64,000 bases of DNA from UBA10649 sp963755335 (lineage in GTDB: Bacteria > Actinomycetota > Actinomycetes > S36-B12), in the NCBI GenBank assembly GCA_963755335.1, contig CAVWJW010000008.1, positions 1,240,001 to 1,304,000 of the forward strand. The letters run 5' to 3'. This document shows positions 49,901 to 58,977 of the stretch, one piece after another. The translations under genes were made by a program, and so were the position numbers. Each line of letters starts with the position of its first letter. Position 1 is the stretch's first letter. The notes under the pieces are model-generated. The model was not told the origin of the DNA. It searched no databases and was given only the letters and a program-made list of their open reading frames with translations.

Positions 49901-50838
49901 CGCTCGGTCCCGTTGAGCGCGGCGAGCTCGGGCTCGTAGTGGCGCAGGAACAGCTCCTCCAGCGACGGCGGGTTGGCCACCAGCGATCGCGGATGCAGCG
50001 CAGCGACCGCTGCGAGCACTACGGGGAGTTCCTCGTCGTCGACGGCGAACGTCACGTGGCCGTCGATGCGCTGCAGATCGTGCACCCCGGCCAGGGTGGT
50101 GAGGCTGTCAGGGCTCGCGTCGATTGAGACGGTGACCTGCGAACGGGTCAGGTGCCGCAACTGCGCGATCGTGCCGGCCTCAACCGTCACCCCGTCGCGG
50201 ATGATCGTCACCTGGTCGGCGAGCCGTTCCACCTCGGCGAAGATGTGGCTCGACAGGAGGACGGATCGACCCTCCGACCTCACCTCGCGAATGCACTCGG
50301 TGAAGGCCGCCTCCATCAGCGGGTCCAGTCCCGAGGTGGGCTCGTCGAGGACGAGCAGCTCAGCCGTCGACGCGAGGGCGGCGACCAGGGCCACCTTCTG
50401 CCGGTTGCCCTTCGAGTAGGCGCGGGCCTTCTTGGTCGGGTCGAGGTCGAAGCGCTCGAGCATCGTCGCCTTGCGCTTCGGGTCGAGCGGGCCGGACAGT
50501 CGGCACAGGATGTCGATCGCCTGGCCACCGGTGAGGTTCGGCCACAAGGTGACGTCGCCGGGTACGTAGGCGATCGATCGATGGAGGCGAACGGCATCGG
50601 ACCACGGGTCCCCACCGAGAACGGTTGCCCGACCGCCATCCGCGCGAAGAAGTCCCAGCAGGATGCGGATCGTCGTGGACTTCCCGGAGCCGTTCGGGCC
50701 GAGGAAGCCCGTCACCTGGCCGACGGGCACCGTCAGGTCGAGGCCGCGCAGGGCGTGGACCCGGCCGAAGTCCTTCGTCAGGCCGCGCACCTCGACAGCG
50801 TTGTCGGTCTGGCCGGAAGCCATGGATGTCTCGGTCAC
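49897..50838 (-). CDS. ABC transporter ATP-binding protein
   Basis: A 313-residue ATPase. Walker A GPNGSGKSTTI is near residue 48, the signature-equivalent stretch is YSKGNRQKVALVAALAS, Walker B is LLVLDEPTSGLDP, and the switch His is in SSHIFAEVERL. The GTG at 50838 follows GGAGGAG and overlaps the TetR stop; an ATG at 50823 is an alternative. It forms a drug-export pair with the downstream permease. Confidence 0.93.
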   Translation of the reverse strand: MTETSMASGQTDNAVEVRGLTKDFGRVHALRGLDLTVPVGQVTGFLGPNGSGKSTTIRILLGLLRADGGRATVLGGDPWSDAVRLHRSIAYVPGDVTLWPNLTGGQAIDILCRLSGPLDPKRKATMLERFDLDPTKKARAYSKGNRQKVALVAALASTAELLVLDEPTSGLDPLMEAAFTECIREVRSEGRSVLLSSHIFAEVERLADQVTIIRDGVTVEAGTIAQLRHLTRSQVTVSIDASPDSLTTLAGVHDLQRIDGHVTFAVDDEELPVVLAAVAALHPRSLVANPPSLEELFLRHYEPELAALNGTER

Positions 50839-51504
50839 TGTCGACTCCTCCGGGTTGCCGGGTTCGTGGTCTCTGCGACGTACGCGAGGTAGTCGTCGAG
50901 CATGCTGCGGTCGGCGAGCAGGCCCTCGGTGAGCAGTTCGAGGGTGGGCAGGATGCTGTCGTGCTGGCCGGTGCGCAGCGACGCGACGAATTTCTCCGGT
51001 GAGGCGGTCCGGCGTCGTCACGAACTGCACGACCAGCGCGCCCATGGTCTGGTACGTCAGGTACCTCAGCCGGGCCTCCTCGTTGCGCGAGGGCCGGACC
51101 AGTCCCGAGGCCACCCCGTCGGCCATCACCTGCCGCATGTCGTCGATGAGGTGGTCGATGAACTCTCGCGCAGACGTGCCACCGGCGAGGATGACGCGCA
51201 GCATGTACACGAGCACCGTGGCCGACATTCCCGGGGCGCTGAGCGCCTCGAGCAGATGGGCGCTAGGGCGGGCGACCCCGTCCGTCTTGATGACGCGGTA
51301 CTGCCGCAGCACCTCGGCGTCGCACTCGGCCCGCAGCGCGTCCTTCGAGCCGAAGTGATGGGTGATCAGTGCTGGTGAGACCCCGGCGTGCGCGGCGATC
51401 GTCCGGAACGGAGCGTCGAAGCCGTCCGCGGCGAAGCACTCGATCGCCGCCTCGCGGATCCGCGCCCGGGCCGTCAGGTCCTGCGTGGAGAGTTCGTGGC
51501 GCAT
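50835..51504 (-). CDS. TetR/AcrR family regulator of the ABC exporter (frameshifted)
   Basis: About 223 residues. The N-terminal HTH is FRTIAAHAGVSPALITHHFG preceded by ARIREAAIECFAADGF. The C-terminal domain continues through MGALVVQFVTTPDRLT and then, after one surplus base near 50998, EKFVASLRTG to YVAETTNP. The ATG at 51504 is preferred over the GTG at 51516 because an inverted repeat overlaps the latter. It is the first gene of a TetR-ATPase-permease operon, with the stop overlapping the ATPase start. Confidence 0.85.
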
Positions 51505-51505
51505 G

Positions 51506-51521
51506 ACTGTACGCACATACA
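51506..51521. promoter_or_regulatory. Inverted repeat, probable autoregulatory TetR operator
   Basis: CTGTA (51506-51510) and TACAG (51517-51521) with a 6-base spacer lie 1 base upstream of the TetR ATG. Binding there would block the whole TetR-ABC operon. Confidence 0.5.
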
Positions 51522-51625
51522 GCAGGCTAAACGCATGACCAGTTCATGGCAACCCGTATCGAGCGGCAGGTGAAGGCGAGGTAAGACCAACTCCAGTGAT
51601 ACGTCAAATCTGGCGTGTTGGATGG

Positions 51626-52600
51626 TCAGTAGCCGGTTGGCAGCCGAACCGTATAGGGCGCCTCGAGCGAAGCGAGCTCCTCGGCGGTCAGCGTGACCTC
51701 GAGGGCGGCCACGGCATCGGCGAGATGTGGCAGCTTCGTGGGGCCGACGATCGGTGCGGTGACGCCGGGGTTCGCGAGCACCCATGCGAGCGCGACCTGG
51801 GCCATCGGGATGCCGTGCGCGTGGGCCACCTGCTGCACCGCGGCGACGATGGCCTGGTTGGACTCACCGTCGATGAGATTGCGCTTGGCCATGTCGTCCG
51901 TGTCGTAGCGCAGGGTGCGCTCGCCCCACGGCCGCGCCAGCCAGCCCTTGGCGAGGGGACTCCAGGGAAGGCTCGCCACGCCCTGGTCGGCCAGCAGGCC
52001 GAACATCTCCCGCTCCTCCTCGCGCATGAGCAGGCTGTACTGGTTCTGCATCGAGATGAAGCGGGTCCACCCGTTCAGGTCGGCGGTGTACTGCATCTTC
52101 GAGAACTGCCACGCCCACATGGACGAAGCGCCGATGTAGCGGATCTTGCCGGCCTTGACGAGATCGTGCAGCGCCTCCATCGTCTCCTCGACCGGCGTCT
52201 CGGGGTCGAACCGATGGATCTGGTACAGGTCGACGTAGTCGGTGCCCAGGCGCGTCAGCGAGAGGTCGATCTGCTCCATGATCGCCCGGCGCGACAGCCC
52301 GCCACCCCCGGGACCGTCGTACATCCGGAAGTTGACCTTCGTCGCCAGCACGATGTCCTCGCGGCGCGAGTAGGCCTTGATGGCCCGGCCGACGATCTCC
52401 TCGGACGTGCCGAATCCGTAGACGTTCGCGGTGTCCCAGAAGGTGATACCCAGCTCGAGGGCCTGGCGGAAGATGGGCTCGGCGGCCACATCGTCGAGCC
52501 CCCACGCGTTGAAGCCGCGGGACGTGTCACCGAAGCTCATGCAGCCCAAGGCGATCCGGCTGACCTTCAGGCCCGAGGTGCCCAGCCGTACGTAGTCCAT
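51626..52600 (-). CDS. Aldo/keto reductase
   Basis: A 324-residue AKR of the YajO/YhdN-like kind. The tetrad is in FWDTANVYGFGTSEEIVGRA (Asp, Tyr), VLATKVNF (Lys) and LYQIHRFD (His). PLAKGWLARPWGERTLRYDT and the C-terminal cofactor segment TAPIVGPTKLPHLADAV are conserved. The ATG at 52600 gives the usual MDYVRLGTSGLKVSRIALG start. The next gene on this strand is an HxlR regulator 34 bases upstream, possibly co-transcribed. Confidence 0.92.
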   Translation of the reverse strand: MDYVRLGTSGLKVSRIALGCMSFGDTSRGFNAWGLDDVAAEPIFRQALELGITFWDTANVYGFGTSEEIVGRAIKAYSRREDIVLATKVNFRMYDGPGGGGLSRRAIMEQIDLSLTRLGTDYVDLYQIHRFDPETPVEETMEALHDLVKAGKIRYIGASSMWAWQFSKMQYTADLNGWTRFISMQNQYSLLMREEEREMFGLLADQGVASLPWSPLAKGWLARPWGERTLRYDTDDMAKRNLIDGESNQAIVAAVQQVAHAHGIPMAQVALAWVLANPGVTAPIVGPTKLPHLADAVAALEVTLTAEELASLEAPYTVRLPTGY

Positions 52601-52634
52601 CGATGCTCCGTTTCCTGTCCGAATGGGTGTCGGG

Positions 52635-53021
52635 TCATACCGCTTCGAGGGACGCGTCGTAGGTCGTGCGCGACGCCTCGATGGTGTCGATGTGCTCGCG
52701 GGCCCACGCGTCCAAGGCGGCGAGCGGGGCAATGAGTGAGCGGCCTGGGTCGGAGAGGTCGTAGTCGACGCGCGGTGGCACCTGCGCGAAGACGGTGCGT
52801 GTGACCAGGCCGTCACGCTCGAGGCCGCGAAGGGTCTGGGTCAGCATCTTCTGGCTCACGCCATCGATGCGTCGGGCCAGCTCGCTGAAGCGCATGGGTC
52901 CGGTGGCGAGGGCGCCGACGACGAGAACCGTCCAGCGATCGCCGATGCGATCGAGGACGGTGCGGCTCGGGCAGCGCGAGTCGTACGGGTCCGGCAGGGG
53001 TCCTGCCTTCGTGCCGTCCAT
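52635..53021 (-). CDS. HxlR-family transcriptional regulator
   Basis: A 128-residue winged-helix protein. The family landmark DRIGDRWTVLVVGALATGPM precedes RFSELARRIDGVSQKMLTQT and LRGLERDGLVTR. A cysteine in DSRCPSRTVLD matches the position used for redox or electrophile sensing in relatives such as YodB and HypR. It is divergent from a YtfG/azoreductase-like SDR gene, which fits a quinone or aldehyde response. That role is inference. Confidence 0.9.
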   Translation of the reverse strand: MDGTKAGPLPDPYDSRCPSRTVLDRIGDRWTVLVVGALATGPMRFSELARRIDGVSQKMLTQTLRGLERDGLVTRTVFAQVPPRVDYDLSDPGRSLIAPLAALDAWAREHIDTIEASRTTYDASLEAV

Positions 53022-53145
53022 GCTCACCTCCGGGTAAGTACCCCACTTTGAAGTGCCTGCTCTCCAATGGGAAGCATCGGGCAAGTATGCCGGTTGCCAG
53101 CGACGAGTGCGACCGACCGGTCGCCCGAGCCTTCCTGGAGGAAGC
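53022..53145. promoter_or_regulatory. Divergent HxlR/SDR control region
   Basis: Two related 12-mers, GGTAAGTACCCC (53033-53044) and GGCAAGTATGCC (53080-53091), share 9 of 12 bases and flank the region; AAGT-N5-ACTT overlaps the first. They are candidate HxlR operators. Confidence 0.35.
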
Positions 53146-54005
53146 ATGACCATCGTCGTCACTGGAGCCACCGGCCAACTCGGCCGTCTCGTCGTGGAGA
53201 ACCTGCTCGATCGGGGCGTGCCGGCCGCGGACATCGTTGCCGTGGGCCGCTCGACCGACAAGATCGCCGACCTCGCCACGCGTGGCGTGACGGTCGTCGC
53301 AGCGGACTACGCCGACCCGGCAAGCCTCGACGCCGCATTCGCGGGCGCCGACAAGGTGCTCCTTGTGTCGAGCAGCGACTTCAACGACCGGGCCGGACAG
53401 CATCGCAATGCGATCGACGCGGCGCAGCCGAGCCGGCGTCAGCCACCTCGCCTACACCTCGGGCCCGAAGGCGACGACGTCGTCGATCCTGCTGATGGCC
53501 GACCACAAGGCCACCGAGGAGTACCTGGCGGAGTCGGGCGTGCCCAGCACGGTGCTGCGCAACGGCTGGTACGTGGAGAACTACACGGCGCAGGTGGATG
53601 GCTACCTGGCGCACGGGATGGTCGGATCAGCTGGCGACGGAAAGGTCAGCATCGCGCCGCGAAGCGACTTCGCGGAGGCCGCAGCCGTCGTCCTGACCAC
53701 CGAAGGTCACGTCGGGCAAGGTCTACGAGCTCGGCGGCGAGGCGGTCACGCTGGCCGAGCTCGCGACGCTCGTGTCCGAGGCGACCGGCACCGAGGTTGC
53801 GTATGCGGACGTCCCGCAGGAGGTGTTCGCCGGGATCCTCACCGATGCCGGCCTGCCCGCACCCATGCCGCTGGTGTTCGCGGACATTGACCGCGGCATC
53901 GCCGCAGGCGAGCTCTACGTGGATCCAGCCGATCTGGCCGCACTGCTTGGACGTCCGGCCACGCCGGCCGCGGGCGCTGTGCGGGAAGCCGTCAGCGCTC
54001 GCTGA
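53146..54005 (+). CDS. NmrA/YtfG-like NAD(P)H-binding reductase (two frameshifts)
   Basis: About 285 residues of an atypical SDR related to NAD(P)H:quinone oxidoreductase 2 (YtfG). The nucleotide motif is VVTGATGQLGRLVVENLL; AGVSHLAYTSGPKATTSSIL and RNGWYVENYTAQVDGYLAHG are typical, and the end is GKVYELGGEAVTLAELATLV. Surplus bases near 53428 and at 53711 explain the frame changes. The ATG follows GGAGGAAGC. It is probably regulated by the divergent HxlR protein. Confidence 0.82.
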
Positions 54006-54013
54006 CCTCCGGA

Positions 54014-54057
54014 CGACCCCCACACACGTTGCGAAAGCGCAACTCGCGTGGGGGTCG
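54014..54057. terminator. Terminator hairpin after the SDR gene
   Basis: CGACCCCCAC (54014-54023) pairs with GTGGGGGTCG (54048-54057), and an inner GTTGCG/CGCAAC stem lies inside. The stop of the SDR gene is 8 bases upstream. Confidence 0.8.
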
Positions 54058-54131
54058 GTCCTGCACCAACCCGCCGATCCCATCGACGGCGGGGAATCCT
54101 CGTAGCGGGGGCAGGCGACTGGCGCCAGGGG

Positions 54132-55098
54132 GTGGTTCGAGCTGACCACCTGGTCCCGCGTCTACCAGTTCTGGCTCATCGCCGGCTCGGTGCTCGTCAT
54201 CGCGCTGCTCGATCTGGCTTTTCTCGACGTCGGCTTCCGCACTTTTCTCGTCGTACCCGTGGTCGCGTCCATCGTCCTCGGCCGGCCTCGGTGGACGTTG
54301 GTCTTCAGCATCCTGGCGCTGTTTGCTCTACGTCGGCGTGAGCCTGTCAGACGCCGAGAGCGCGGTGCTCTTCTGGCGCCGGCTTGCGGTCCTCGGTGTG
54401 ACATTCTCCGTCTCGGTCCTTCTGGCCACCGTGGTGCGGCGCGACCGGGCACAGTTGGAGCAGAAGGCACAAGATCTCCAGCTGCTCGCGGAGAACAGCA
54501 CCGACGTCGTCTTCCGAGGGACCCCTGACGGGCGCCTCGTCTGGATCTCGCCGCAGGTCTCCGATCACCTCGGCTGGCCGGCGGAATGGCGGCGCTCGAG
54601 TCACTGCCAGGACAGCTCTTCGTGTCAGTGAACGTGTCGGCCCGCTCGCTGTCGTCCGACGCGTACGCGGACCAGCTGGTGTCGATCCTGCGTGACAGCG
54701 GGGTCGAACCTGCTCGGCTCCATCTGGAGATCACCGAAACGGCGCTGCTGGACGTGTCGCGTGCGGTCGTCGGCAGGATGCAGCGGATCGCCGACGCAGG
54801 CGGTCACTGGTACGTCGACGACTTCGGCACCGGCTACTCGTCCATCAGCCACCTGCGCGACCTTCCCGTACGCGGGCTGAAACTCGACCTCTCGTTCACC
54901 CGGGGCGTGGGCCAGGGGGACCTTCGCAGCATCCGGCTCGCCCATGCGCTTGCGGGCCTGGCCCAGGGCCTCGGACTCGACTCCGTCGCCGAGGGCGTGG
55001 AGACAAGGAGCAGGCGGCAATCCTCCGCGCGCAGGGCTGGGCGGCACGGGCAGGGCTGGCTCTACGGGAAGGCAGCAGCACTGCCCGTCGTGCCGTGA
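54132..55098 (+). pseudogene. Eroded membrane-PAS-EAL cyclic-di-GMP protein
   Basis: Pieces of a GGDEF/EAL-type signalling protein occur in order but in several frames. Membrane helices come first (VLVIALLDLAFLDVGFRTFL, then LAVLGVTFSVSVLLATVV), followed by the start of a PAS domain (LLAENSTDVVFRGTPDGRLV). The C-terminal two-thirds of an EAL domain comes last (QLFVSVNVSARSLSS, LHLEITETALLD, YVDDFGTGYSSISHLRDLP, SVAEGVET). The rest of PAS, all of GGDEF and the EAL N-terminus, including the EAL motif itself, are missing at about 54590. Further frame changes lie near 54320 and 55005. Too much is absent for sequencing error alone, so this looks like an internal deletion. Confidence 0.72.
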
Positions 55099-55106
55099 CC
55101 CTGGGG

Positions 55107-55112
55107 CACAAT
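55107..55112 (+). promoter_or_regulatory. -10 element of a leaderless methyltransferase transcript
   Basis: CACAAT, 6 bases, then the ATG at 55119: the same arrangement as the ywiC-like gene. Confidence 0.45.
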
Positions 55113-55118
55113 CGACTA

Positions 55119-55853
55119 ATGCCGGCGAATGACCCCAACAGTCAGCGGTTCGGCGAGGTGGCTGACGCCTACGACCGCGGTCGACCCACCTACCCCGCCG
55201 CCACCGTCGACTGGCTGCTCGCGAGCGCCCCGCGGCGGATCCTCGACCTGGGCGCCGGCACCGGCAAGCTCACCGAGGCGCTCGTGGGTCGCGCTGAGAG
55301 CGTTGTCGCGGTCGAACCGTCGTCTGGCATGCGCGACGTGCTGTCGGCCAAGCTGCCGACCGTGGTCGTGCTGGACGGCACGGCAGAGGCCATTCCGCTG
55401 CCCGACCAGAGTTGCGATGCGGTATTGGTGGCGCAGGCCTGGCACTGGGTGGATCCAGGACCGGCCACTGCCGAGGTGGGACGCGTGCTCGTGCCTGAGG
55501 GCGTCCTTGGGCTGGTCTGGAACTACCGCGACGAGGACGACGACTGGACGGCCGGCCTCAGCGCAATCCTGACCGAGTTCGGCACGAACCCGGACGCCGG
55601 ATACGAGCCCGTGGTCGGTGCGCCGTTCGGCCGTCTTGAGCACCACGCCGAACGATGGACGAACCACGTGACATCGGCCGACGTCGTGGACATGGTGCTA
55701 TCCCGCAGCTACGTGATCGCCCTGCCCAAGGCGGAGCGTGACCGTCTTGTCGATCGCCTGCACGCGCACATCGCTCTAGCGACCGTCCACGTGGACGGCC
55801 GAATCCTCGTGCCGTACGTGACGCACGCCTACGTCACGGGGCGGCCTGGCTGA
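55119..55853 (+). CDS. Class I SAM-dependent methyltransferase
   Basis: A 244-residue methyltransferase. Motif I is RILDLGAGTGKLTEALVG (about residues 41-58), followed by VVAVEPSSGMRDVL, DGTAEAIPLPDQSCDAVLVA and AQAWHWVDP. The N-terminal NSQRFGEVADAYDRGRPTYP is typical of the methyltransf_11 group. The substrate is unknown. Confidence 0.88.
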   Translation: MPANDPNSQRFGEVADAYDRGRPTYPAATVDWLLASAPRRILDLGAGTGKLTEALVGRAESVVAVEPSSGMRDVLSAKLPTVVVLDGTAEAIPLPDQSCDAVLVAQAWHWVDPGPATAEVGRVLVPEGVLGLVWNYRDEDDDWTAGLSAILTEFGTNPDAGYEPVVGAPFGRLEHHAERWTNHVTSADVVDMVLSRSYVIALPKAERDRLVDRLHAHIALATVHVDGRILVPYVTHAYVTGRPG

Positions 55854-55914
55854 ACGTGACTGGTCGCAACGGTGGCGCCTGTCGGCCTACCTGAAGTCGG
55901 GGAGAGGAGTGATC

Positions 55915-56445
55915 ATGAGACTTCCCGACACCTATACGGCAGTCAATGAGACCGGGTGCTGCCCGGTCCCCAACGTGGCCGACTGGGACAAGGCAACGCT
56001 CGAGTTCAGCCACGAGCCCTTCATCCGGATGTACACGCGCAGTGTCTTGTTCATGCCACTCAACATGGGCAGGGTGATGACGGCCTTGAACGAGGCTGCT
56101 CAGCGCGCGGACGTGCTTCTGCCACCAGAACGCGGAATGATCCTCAGCCGCGCTGTGTCGCCGTGGCGCGCAGAGCACCTATACGCAGTGTCCGAACCCA
56201 TATCGGGTGCCGACAACGTGGAGCTATCAGGCACCTTCTTGTCGCGCGTGTTCGAGGGTCCCTACCGTGAGGCAGGACGCTGGCACCGAGCCCTCCTCGA
56301 CTACGCCAGCGCGCAAGGCAAGGCGCCGCAGGACGTGTACTTCTTCTACACGACGTGTCCGACGTGTGCCAAGCACTACGGGGTGAACTACGTCGTCGGC
56401 CTGGTCAGCGTCGCGCCGATCACGCACCCCGTTCCCTCGCCCTGA
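55915..56445 (+). CDS. Hypothetical protein with C-terminal CxxC motif
   Basis: A 176-residue soluble protein starting at an ATG preceded by GAGAGGAG; a GTG at 55909 is possible. It has NETGCCPVPNVADWDK near the start, a central SRAVSPWRAEHLYAVSEPI, and YFFYTTCPTCAKHYGVNYVV near the end. The CCPVP and CPTCAKHYG cysteines could bind metal or act as a thiol switch. Homologues of this layout exist as uncharacterised proteins; I assign no function. A strong terminator follows. Confidence 0.65.
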   Translation: MRLPDTYTAVNETGCCPVPNVADWDKATLEFSHEPFIRMYTRSVLFMPLNMGRVMTALNEAAQRADVLLPPERGMILSRAVSPWRAEHLYAVSEPISGADNVELSGTFLSRVFEGPYREAGRWHRALLDYASAQGKAPQDVYFFYTTCPTCAKHYGVNYVVGLVSVAPITHPVPSP

Positions 56446-56450
56446 CCGGA

Positions 56451-56492
56451 ACGAAGCGGGGTCGGCACCTCGAGGTGCCGGCCCCGCTTCGT
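56451..56492. terminator. Bidirectional terminator hairpin
   Basis: A near-perfect palindrome (one G-T pair) centred at 56471/56472 with about 19 pairs, between the convergent CxxC protein and secreted Ig-like protein genes. Confidence 0.85.
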
Positions 56493-56516
56493 CATTGGGT
56501 TGGGAAGGAAGCGCTG

Positions 56517-58793
56517 CTACTGCACGGCGAACGGTCCGGCCGTCCCTCCCGCCGAGGACTCGACCCAGACCGTCGCGGGGCGGGTCGCCGGGGCGGCACC
56601 GTTGCGCAGTCGGATGTCGAACGTTCCCGCCGGGACCCCGGCCGCCACCACTGCGCTGCCGATTACCGGACCGGAGAGGCTGCCGGTGTGCAGGCGAACC
56701 GTGGCTCCGGTCAGCGAGCCGCCGCCGGTGACCCGGAAGTCACCCGCCTTCCACGTCGCCTTGGCGATGGAGACCTGGTCGGGCACGACCAGGACGCGCA
56801 CGTCGTCGATCGCGGTCCCGCCGCCGGCCGTCACCGTCAGCCGGAACGTGCGTGCGGCGTTCGTCTGCGGGTACGCGTAGGTCGGCAGGACGAACGTCGG
56901 CGTGAGTGTGTTGGCGCCACTCAGGACGACGGCGTCGGGATCGTTGGCGCCGTTGGTGATCTGGCTCCAGGAGAACGTGGCACCGCCGGTGGTGGATCCG
57001 GCCCCGTTGAGCGTCACTGTCGTGGCGTTGACACCGCGGGTGATCGTCTGGTCAGGACCGGCGTTGGCGACTACCGAGCCCGTCGGAGTGATCGGCCCGA
57101 AGCGCACCGACAGCGGCCCGTAACCATTCGCGTTCTTCGCCTGGATCTTGGCGTAGAACGGAGTGTTCGGGGTGAGCCCGTTGATCGTCAGCGTGAGGTT
57201 CGGCGTCTCGCGGAGCGGCCCGACCAGCGCGTTGCCGGCGTCGTACAGCTGAATGCCGTAGAGGGTGCTGGAGGGGTCGTTGGAGGTCCACGTCAGCGTG
57301 ATGAACCCGTTGCCGACGGTTGCCGGACCGAACGTGGGCGGCGCAGGCGTCGGCGTGTTCGTGATGACGAAGACCGCTTCGCCCACCAGGGAGGCGTTGC
57401 CCGAAGGATCGAATCCGACGTAGCTCACGGTGGTGTTCGCGGAGATCGCGAAGGCGCCGGTGTACGTCGTTGCCGTTGCGGCAACATCGCCTGCGGGATC
57501 CAGCGGACTGGTGCCGTCGAGCGTGTAGAAGATCTGGGTGCCGGCCTCGTTGGACGTCAGGGTGACGTTACGGGTCGTGGCGAACGAACCCCCGTTCGGC
57601 GTCGCGGTGATGACAGGGGGCGTCACGTCGGTCACGGGTGCCGCATGGATCGGCGGCCAGGTCTGGCCGACACTGCTGACCGAGACGACCTCCACGTCGA
57701 AGGCGTCCGTCGGCGACAGTCCGGTGATCGTGGTGCCGGTGGCGCCGACGCCGGTGATGCGGCGCCCGACCTCGAGTTGCTCACCGCCGGTGACGGTCTG
57801 GCTGATCGCATGCACGCGGTAGCCGGTGATCGGCGGCGTGCCCGGGACGGCGACCGCGGGCGTCCAGGTCACCTTGAGGCCGCCGGCGATCGTGGCGGCG
57901 ATGACATTGGTGGGGCCGGCCGGGCCCGAGGCGAGCGGCCCGTTCGGGCAGCCGCCGAAGCCGGGGCCGCCAGGGGTGTCGAACTCGGCGATGGTCAGTC
58001 CCTGCCGGTTGCCCGCGAGGTCGACCGTCTCCCACGACATCATCCGCTCGCCCAGGAAGGCGTTGGCAGCGATAGCCGCGTTGTCGGCCCCGGTCAGCGG
58101 GCCGGCGCCGTCAGGATCGTCGAAGACCCACGTGGCGACGAACGTCGTCGCGGTGGGGAACTCCAGGCTGGAGGCGTAGCCGCCGGTGGCGGCCGGTGTC
58201 AGCGGACCCGGCAGTGCTCGCACGTCGCGCTTGCCGATGTTGGTGCTGACGAACAGGGGCTCGATGATGCGGGCCTCGGTGTTCGCCTGCGGCACCGTGG
58301 CCCCGATGTGGCCGGTCACCTTGACAGTGTCTCCGGCCTGGACCGAGCCGGTGGTCACGTAGGCATCACCGGTACGGGTGTCGCCGGCGGCCTGGGCGCC
58401 GAAGCGCATCGAGACGACGTCTCCGGGCTGGATGTCTGGCGTGACCTTCAGGCTGGTCCCGTTGCCCCAGCAGACGCCACCGGGATGGTTCACCTCGAAG
58501 GCGATGTCGCCGGCCGCGACCACGGCGGTCGCCGACCCGATGATGCCAACGCCCGGTCGCGTGACCTCGACGGTAGCCGTCTGGCCGACGCGGCCCTGGT
58601 AGCCCGTGATCGACACGAAGTCGCGGTCCGGGAAGACGCTGATGTTGTCCGGGAAGGTCGGTACCGCCGCCGAGGCGGCGGGTGCCGGCCCGAACGTCAG
58701 CAGTCCGAGGACCGTGGCCGCGGCAACGCCAACGACCACCCCGGCACGACGACGCCCGGATGAATGCGGAAATGCAGTAGCAGAAGTACCCAT
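56517..58793 (-). CDS. Large secreted protein with Ig-like/FN3 domains
   Basis: 758 residues. A signal peptide (RRRAGVVVGVAAATVLGLL, then PAASAAVP) suggests cleavage after ASA. No catalytic domain is visible. From about residue 330 come a fibronectin-III domain (PTNVIAATIAGGLKVTWTPA), a chitobiase-C-like repeat (TPNGGSFATTRNVTLTSNEA, IFYTLDGTSPLD), a second FN3 domain (PPTFGPATVGNGFITLTWTS) and a PKD/REJ-like domain (NAGPDQTITRGVNATTVTLN). The ATG at 58793 follows GGGGAG. Probably a structural or adhesive surface protein; no cell-wall anchor was seen. Confidence 0.78.
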   Translation of the reverse strand: MGTSATAFPHSSGRRRAGVVVGVAAATVLGLLTFGPAPAASAAVPTFPDNISVFPDRDFVSITGYQGRVGQTATVEVTRPGVGIIGSATAVVAAGDIAFEVNHPGGVCWGNGTSLKVTPDIQPGDVVSMRFGAQAAGDTRTGDAYVTTGSVQAGDTVKVTGHIGATVPQANTEARIIEPLFVSTNIGKRDVRALPGPLTPAATGGYASSLEFPTATTFVATWVFDDPDGAGPLTGADNAAIAANAFLGERMMSWETVDLAGNRQGLTIAEFDTPGGPGFGGCPNGPLASGPAGPTNVIAATIAGGLKVTWTPAVAVPGTPPITGYRVHAISQTVTGGEQLEVGRRITGVGATGTTITGLSPTDAFDVEVVSVSSVGQTWPPIHAAPVTDVTPPVITATPNGGSFATTRNVTLTSNEAGTQIFYTLDGTSPLDPAGDVAATATTYTGAFAISANTTVSYVGFDPSGNASLVGEAVFVITNTPTPAPPTFGPATVGNGFITLTWTSNDPSSTLYGIQLYDAGNALVGPLRETPNLTLTINGLTPNTPFYAKIQAKNANGYGPLSVRFGPITPTGSVVANAGPDQTITRGVNATTVTLNGAGSTTGGATFSWSQITNGANDPDAVVLSGANTLTPTFVLPTYAYPQTNAARTFRLTVTAGGGTAIDDVRVLVVPDQVSIAKATWKAGDFRVTGGGSLTGATVRLHTGSLSGPVIGSAVVAAGVPAGTFDIRLRNGAAPATRPATVWVESSAGGTAGPFAVQ

Positions 58794-58977
58794 CGAAACT
58801 CCCCAGTTCCCCAACCCCGTGCTCCACCTATCCCAACAACAGGTAAGAACGAAGTAACCCGATTCCAAGTTTCATGAGTTCCAAGTCGGGTGGAAGCCGC
58901 TGTTGAGGGGGTGCGCTTCCCCTAAAACGCGGGGTGACGGCGGCCGCTGAGCGGTATCCCTGTGACAGGGTGGAGGG

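Noticed and set aside
56355..58763. Open frame of about 800 codons on the plus strand opposite the secreted Ig-like protein
   Set aside because: Arg/Gly-rich composition without domains. The minus strand encodes a clear signal peptide, FN3 and chitobiase-like domains. In such GC-rich DNA the antisense frame stays open by chance.
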